The position numbers and the translations under genes are program-made. This document shows positions 60,768 to 64,000 of a stretch of 64,000 nucleotides of DNA, one piece after another. The stretch comes from Halanaerobium saccharolyticum (GTDB lineage Bacteria > Bacillota > Halanaerobiia > Halanaerobiales > Halanaerobiaceae): the NCBI RefSeq assembly GCF_003053565.1, contig NZ_QAXS01000001.1:186001-250000 (forward strand), in the 5' to 3' direction. The notes beneath the pieces are model-generated. The model was not told the origin of the DNA. It did no database searches and saw only the letters and a list, made by a program, of their open reading frames with translations. How positions within the stretch are numbered: position 1 is the first letter of the stretch; the number at the start of each line of letters is the position of its first letter.

Positions 60768-61595
60768 ATGGATGATAAAATGACAACTCGCGAAAAAGTA
60801 CTTAGATATGCTATTTTAATTGCCTTTGCTGTGTTTTTTCTGATCCCGATGTATGTACTTTTATCTACCAGTTTAAAGAGTTTTTCGGAAGTATCGATTA
60901 ATACGATGTGGCAGCTGCCTTCTTCCCTTTCATTTGAAGGCTTTAGAGAGGCCTTTGTCAAACTGGCTCCCAATGTATTAAACAGTTTTTATCTGGTAAT
61001 CCCGGCGACTCTGCTTTCAGCGATTATGGGCTCAATGAATGGCTATGTTTTATCCCACTGGAAGTTTAAAGGCTCTGATACACTATTTGCTTTAATTTTA
61101 TTTGGAATGTTTATTCCCTATCAGAGTGTGCTTTTCCCGCTGGTGCAGTTTATGCAGACAATCGGGCTTTACGGCTCAATTCCGGGTCTGATTCTGGTCC
61201 ATGTTGTTTATGGACTGCCGATCACTACTTTAATGTTCAGAAATTATTATCAGGATGTACCTGATGCTTTGACCGAGGCAGCTAAAGTTGATGGAGCTAA
61301 TATTTTCAGTATTTACCGCCACATCTTTTTTCCAATTTCCATTCCATCCTTTGTGGTTGTCTTTATCTGGCAGTTTACAAATATCTGGAATGAATTTCTC
61401 TTTGCCGTCTCTTTAACTGACACTCAGAGTCAGCCGATTACGGTGGCCCTGACCAATCTGGCCGGAAGTCAGGTTGTTGAGTGGAATGTACAGATGAGTG
61501 GAGCAATTATCACAGCTCTGCCAACTCTTTTAGTCTATATAATTTTTGGCCGTTACTTTATTAAAGGTATGCTGGCCGGCTCAGTTAAAGGATAA
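60768..61595 (+). CDS. Sugar ABC transporter permease (second)
   Basis: A 275-residue permease paired with the preceding one. The EAA loop is ALTEAAKVDGANIFSIYRHIFFPISI. The N-terminal half has FFLIPMYVLLSTSLKSFSE, and the protein ends YFIKGMLAGSVKG, as in MalG-like glucose permeases. Its ribosome site GGAGG is inside the end of the upstream gene. No ATPase gene follows, so an ATPase such as MsmX/MalK must come from elsewhere (inference). Confidence 0.92.
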   Translation: MDDKMTTREKVLRYAILIAFAVFFLIPMYVLLSTSLKSFSEVSINTMWQLPSSLSFEGFREAFVKLAPNVLNSFYLVIPATLLSAIMGSMNGYVLSHWKFKGSDTLFALILFGMFIPYQSVLFPLVQFMQTIGLYGSIPGLILVHVVYGLPITTLMFRNYYQDVPDALTEAAKVDGANIFSIYRHIFFPISIPSFVVVFIWQFTNIWNEFLFAVSLTDTQSQPITVALTNLAGSQVVEWNVQMSGAIITALPTLLVYIIFGRYFIKGMLAGSVKG

Positions 61596-61629
61596 TTTCT
61601 GACTGAAATTAGAATATAGATAAAGATAT

Positions 61630-61655
61630 ACTCAGTCTTTAGGGGCTGAGTTTTA
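61630..61655 (+). terminator. Weak terminator after the third ABC operon
   Basis: ACTCAG (61630-61635) pairs with CTGAGT (61646-61651), followed by TTTTA. A second short hairpin, AACTCTT / AAGAGTT with T-run, lies at 61787-61811. The remaining part of this roughly 300-base gap shows no gene. Confidence 0.5.
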
Positions 61656-61892
61656 TCTTATCAGCCAGCAAAGCAGCTTTGATTAAGCCTGAAAGCTTGC
61701 AAAATTTGAAGAGAGAGAAGAATTTCTGGCTGAAATCAGTTCGCTGTAAAGGAATTGAATGATTTTTCAAGAATTAATTATAAAGCAACTCTTCAGCTCT
61801 AAGAGTTTTTTAAACTATAATTTGAAGATATTTTTTACAGGTTCTAATTGACCAGCAAATCGAAAATCAGTAATCTAAGGAGTGATTTAATA

Positions 61893-62885
61893 ATGAAAAA
61901 GATTAAATGGGGAATTTTAGGTTGTGCCAATATTGCTCGCAAGGCGGTTATTCCGGGAATCCTGGAAGCAGATAATTCAGAATTACATGCTGTTGCCAGC
62001 CGGAGTAAGGAAAAAGCGGCTGATTTTGCGGAAGAATTTGGGGCTGCAGTTTATTATGATGATTACGATAAGCTGCTGGCAGATGAGGAGATAGAAGCAG
62101 TCTATATTCCACTGCCCAACGGCCTGCATAAGGAATGGACCATTAAGGCAGCAGAAGCAGGCAAAGATATTTTATGCGAAAAACCACTTTCCGGTAAAAG
62201 CAAAAAAGAGGCAGAAGAGATGTTTGCAGCAGCTGAGAAAAATGGAGTTAAGCTGATGGAAGCCTTTATGTACCGCTTTCAGCCCTTTGTGATTAAGCTT
62301 AAGGAAATGGTTGATGATGGTGTTATTGGTGAGATTAAGGAGATCAAAAGTAATTTTGCCTTTGATATCAGTGACCGCACCGGTGATATCCGCCTCAGTC
62401 CGGAGCTGGATGGAGGAGCCTTAAATGATATCGGCTGTTATACAGTCAATATTTCTCGCTATTTAATGGGAGGTATGCCGACCAAAGTTGCCAACTTCTT
62501 TCAAAAAGAAACAGCTGAGGGAGTTGACTTAAGCGGTAGTGCTACCCTCTATTTTGAAGGTGGAGCCTTTGCCAGCCTCTATTACAGCCTTAATTCCTAC
62601 AACGAGCAGGACCTCGAAGTTGTTGGAACTGAAGGGATAATTCGAATTCCCGGCTTTTTCTCCTGGCTGGAGGATAATTATTTTCTGCTGGACAAAAATG
62701 GTGAGGTAGAGAGAATACCGGTTGAGACCGGAGCCCAGTACCGGCTGGAAGTGGAAGCCTTTGCCAGAGCTCTGCTCTATGAGGAAGAGGTGCCGCTGAA
62801 GGTGGAAGAGGAAACATATGCCAATCTTGAGGTTATGGATGCCATGCGCAGATCGGCTGCAGAAGAGAAAGTTGTTAAACTTTAG
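61893..62885 (+). CDS. Gfo/Idh/MocA family NAD(P)-dependent oxidoreductase
   Basis: A 330-residue sugar oxidoreductase. The Rossmann fold starts GILGCANIARKAVIPGI. CEKPLSGKSKKEAEEM is the EKP motif with the catalytic Lys, and GGALNDIGCYTVNISRYLMG near residue 170-185 is the second family signature. Substrates include sugars, inositols and glycosides, and none can be assigned here. The frame is open from TTG 61848, but ATG 61893 with AAGGAGTG is clearly the start. It follows the sugar importer and precedes galT, so it likely acts on an imported sugar. Confidence 0.9.
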   Translation: MKKIKWGILGCANIARKAVIPGILEADNSELHAVASRSKEKAADFAEEFGAAVYYDDYDKLLADEEIEAVYIPLPNGLHKEWTIKAAEAGKDILCEKPLSGKSKKEAEEMFAAAEKNGVKLMEAFMYRFQPFVIKLKEMVDDGVIGEIKEIKSNFAFDISDRTGDIRLSPELDGGALNDIGCYTVNISRYLMGGMPTKVANFFQKETAEGVDLSGSATLYFEGGAFASLYYSLNSYNEQDLEVVGTEGIIRIPGFFSWLEDNYFLLDKNGEVERIPVETGAQYRLEVEAFARALLYEEEVPLKVEEETYANLEVMDAMRRSAAEEKVVKL

Positions 62886-63037
62886 TAAGGTTTTCACATA
62901 AAATTCTTCAGATAACTGGATTTTTTGGCTGAAATCAAATACAATAATAACAATAAGAATTTTAAGCTGCTTTAAAATAATTTTGATAACTAAAGGAATT
63001 TGATTTTTTACAGTCATTACTGACAGGAGGTTGAATT

Positions 63038-64000
63038 GTGGAGATAGGAAAAGTTAATCAGCTAATAGAAAAGTTACTGGTATATGGAGAGGTTAATGAT
63101 CTGCTGGGCGACTGGGATCGAGTGGCAGCCCGCAATCAGATCAGAGATATTCTCGGGATTAAGGAGAGCCCGGAGCCGGCTTTAACTGAAGATGATTTTG
63201 AAGTTCCGGCTGAGCCGCAGGTTTTACTGGATCCCCTACTGGATTTTGCTGTTGAAAAGGGACTGATTGAGGATCGGGTTACAGAAAGAGATCTTCTGGA
63301 TACCAGAATCATGGGAGCAATGACACCCCGCCAGTCTGAGATTGGCCGCCGTTTTTATGAGACCGCCGAAAGAGAAGGGATCAGAAGGGCGACCAATGAG
63401 TATTATCATTTTGCTAAGGCCAGTAATTATATTCGTCAGGCCAGAATTGCCAGGGATTTAAACTGGAAGGCCGAGAGTGAATACGGTCAGATTGAGATTA
63501 CTATTAATTTATCAAAACCGGAAAAGGACCCGGATGAGATTGCAAGGGCCAAGGAAGAGCCGCAGAGCAATTATCCGAAGTGCTATCTCTGCCTGGAGAA
63601 TGTTGGCTACCCGGGAACTTTTAGTCATCCGGCCCGTCAGAACCACCGGGTTGTGCCTTTAAAACTGCAGAATGAAGACTGGTTTTTACAGTATTCACCC
63701 TATGTTTACTACAATGAACACTGTATAGTTTTCCATAAAGAACATATTCCCATGCAGATCGATAAAAATACTTTTGCCGTGCTGCTGGACTTTATTGACC
63801 AGCTGCCCCACTATTTTATCGGCTCCAATGCTGACCTGCCGCTGGTTGGTGGCTCAATATTAAACCATGACCACTACCAGGGAGGCCGCCATATCTTCCC
63901 GATGGAAGAGGCAGAGGCGGAAGAATTTTATCAGCATCCCACCTTTCCCGAGGTTGAAATTAGCCGGGTTAAGTGGCCGATGTCAGTGATTAGACTCAAA
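63038..64000 (+). CDS. galT: Galactose-1-phosphate uridylyltransferase, Firmicute type (partial, runs off the window)
   Basis: The first 321 codons of a GalT enzyme, which exchanges UDP between UDP-glucose and galactose 1-phosphate in the Leloir pathway. CYLCLENVGYPGTFSHPARQNHRVV and the active-site region SILNHDHYQGGRHIFPM, with its H-x-H-x-Q core, mark the Bacillus/Lactobacillus-type family (about 490-500 residues), not the shorter E. coli type. GTG 63038 follows AGGAGG by 7 nt. The frame is open to the last base of the window. With galU earlier in the window this supports galactose use, fitting the galactonate genes. Confidence 0.93.
   Translation, partial: MEIGKVNQLIEKLLVYGEVNDLLGDWDRVAARNQIRDILGIKESPEPALTEDDFEVPAEPQVLLDPLLDFAVEKGLIEDRVTERDLLDTRIMGAMTPRQSEIGRRFYETAEREGIRRATNEYYHFAKASNYIRQARIARDLNWKAESEYGQIEITINLSKPEKDPDEIARAKEEPQSNYPKCYLCLENVGYPGTFSHPARQNHRVVPLKLQNEDWFLQYSPYVYYNEHCIVFHKEHIPMQIDKNTFAVLLDFIDQLPHYFIGSNADLPLVGGSILNHDHYQGGRHIFPMEEAEAEEFYQHPTFPEVEISRVKWPMSVIRLK

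Noticed and set aside
62529-63017. A 162-codon reverse frame over the end of the Gfo/Idh/MocA gene and the gap before galT
   Set aside because: Most of it is antisense to a clear oxidoreductase gene, and the part in the gap is AT-rich low-complexity sequence with no recognisable motif.

Overview
The window looks like chromosome of a low-GC, anaerobic, halophile-type Firmicute of the order Halanaerobiales, close to Halanaerobium. This is an inference from gene content, not from a search. Firmicute markers are a SigH-type sigma factor, a long HPF, CsaB/TagA cell-wall polymer genes, a YvyF-like protein and a Bacillus-type GalT. Outer-membrane markers sit beside them: split RfaE1/RfaE2 ADP-heptose enzymes and a secreted patatin with a C-terminal beta-barrel-like domain ending in Phe. 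Together these point to a diderm Firmicute. No rRNA, tRNA, CRISPR array or phage was seen.

Layout. 1-9.4 kb is an envelope region: phosphohexomutase tail, patatin/barrel protein, galU, a reverse-strand radical SAM protein, a SPOR/SpoIID-like/phosphodiester glycosidase fusion, a small exported protein, rfaE1 and rfaE2. 9.4-15.6 kb is housekeeping: sigH, comF, hpf (with a consensus-matching sigma-H promoter), secA and prfB with its programmed frameshift. 15.7-21.7 kb holds DUF5693, csaB, tagA, a YitT protein and ctpA. 21.8-31.9 kb holds a HAD phosphatase and two back-to-back Ugp-like ABC importers, one with an MFS gene and one with a glycerophosphodiester phosphodiesterase. 32-46 kb is uvrB-uvrA ... 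uvrC, with a REP-associated tyrosine transposase (RAYT), a GGDEF/HD-GYP protein and an AAA-ATPase/PD-(D/E)XK protein lying between uvrA and uvrC. 46.1-55.6 kb is a sugar-acid operon: GntR regulator, galactonate dehydratase, LarA-like epimerase, TRAP transporter, IlvD/Edd dehydratase and Fe-dependent dehydrogenase. 55.7-64 kb holds cheR/cheB, a YvyF-like gene, a third sugar ABC importer, a Gfo/Idh/MocA oxidoreductase and the start of galT.

The most unusual signal is a family of oriented palindromic repeats. Each copy has an AACCAGGTCCAAAA-type or GAACCCGGTCCAAAA-type hairpin. Exactly 13 nt beyond one edge lies a TTCACAAA-like box. Seven copies obey this geometry: one before secA, a half copy before uvrB, and one at every gene boundary from uvrB to uvrC. 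The RAYT gene is bracketed by two copies in inverted orientation, with their boxes pointing inward at the gene. This is the organisation of a REP/RAYT domesticated-transposon system, here in an apparent diderm Firmicute and with its own sequence code.

Other points: none of the three ABC importers has an ATPase gene in the window, so a shared ATPase elsewhere is implied. GC-rich hairpins separate three binding-protein genes from their permease genes. Two reverse-strand transporter genes carry apparent one-base frameshifts at A-runs, which may be sequencing errors. The sugar-acid operon pairs two unrelated dehydratases with a putative nickel-pincer epimerase.
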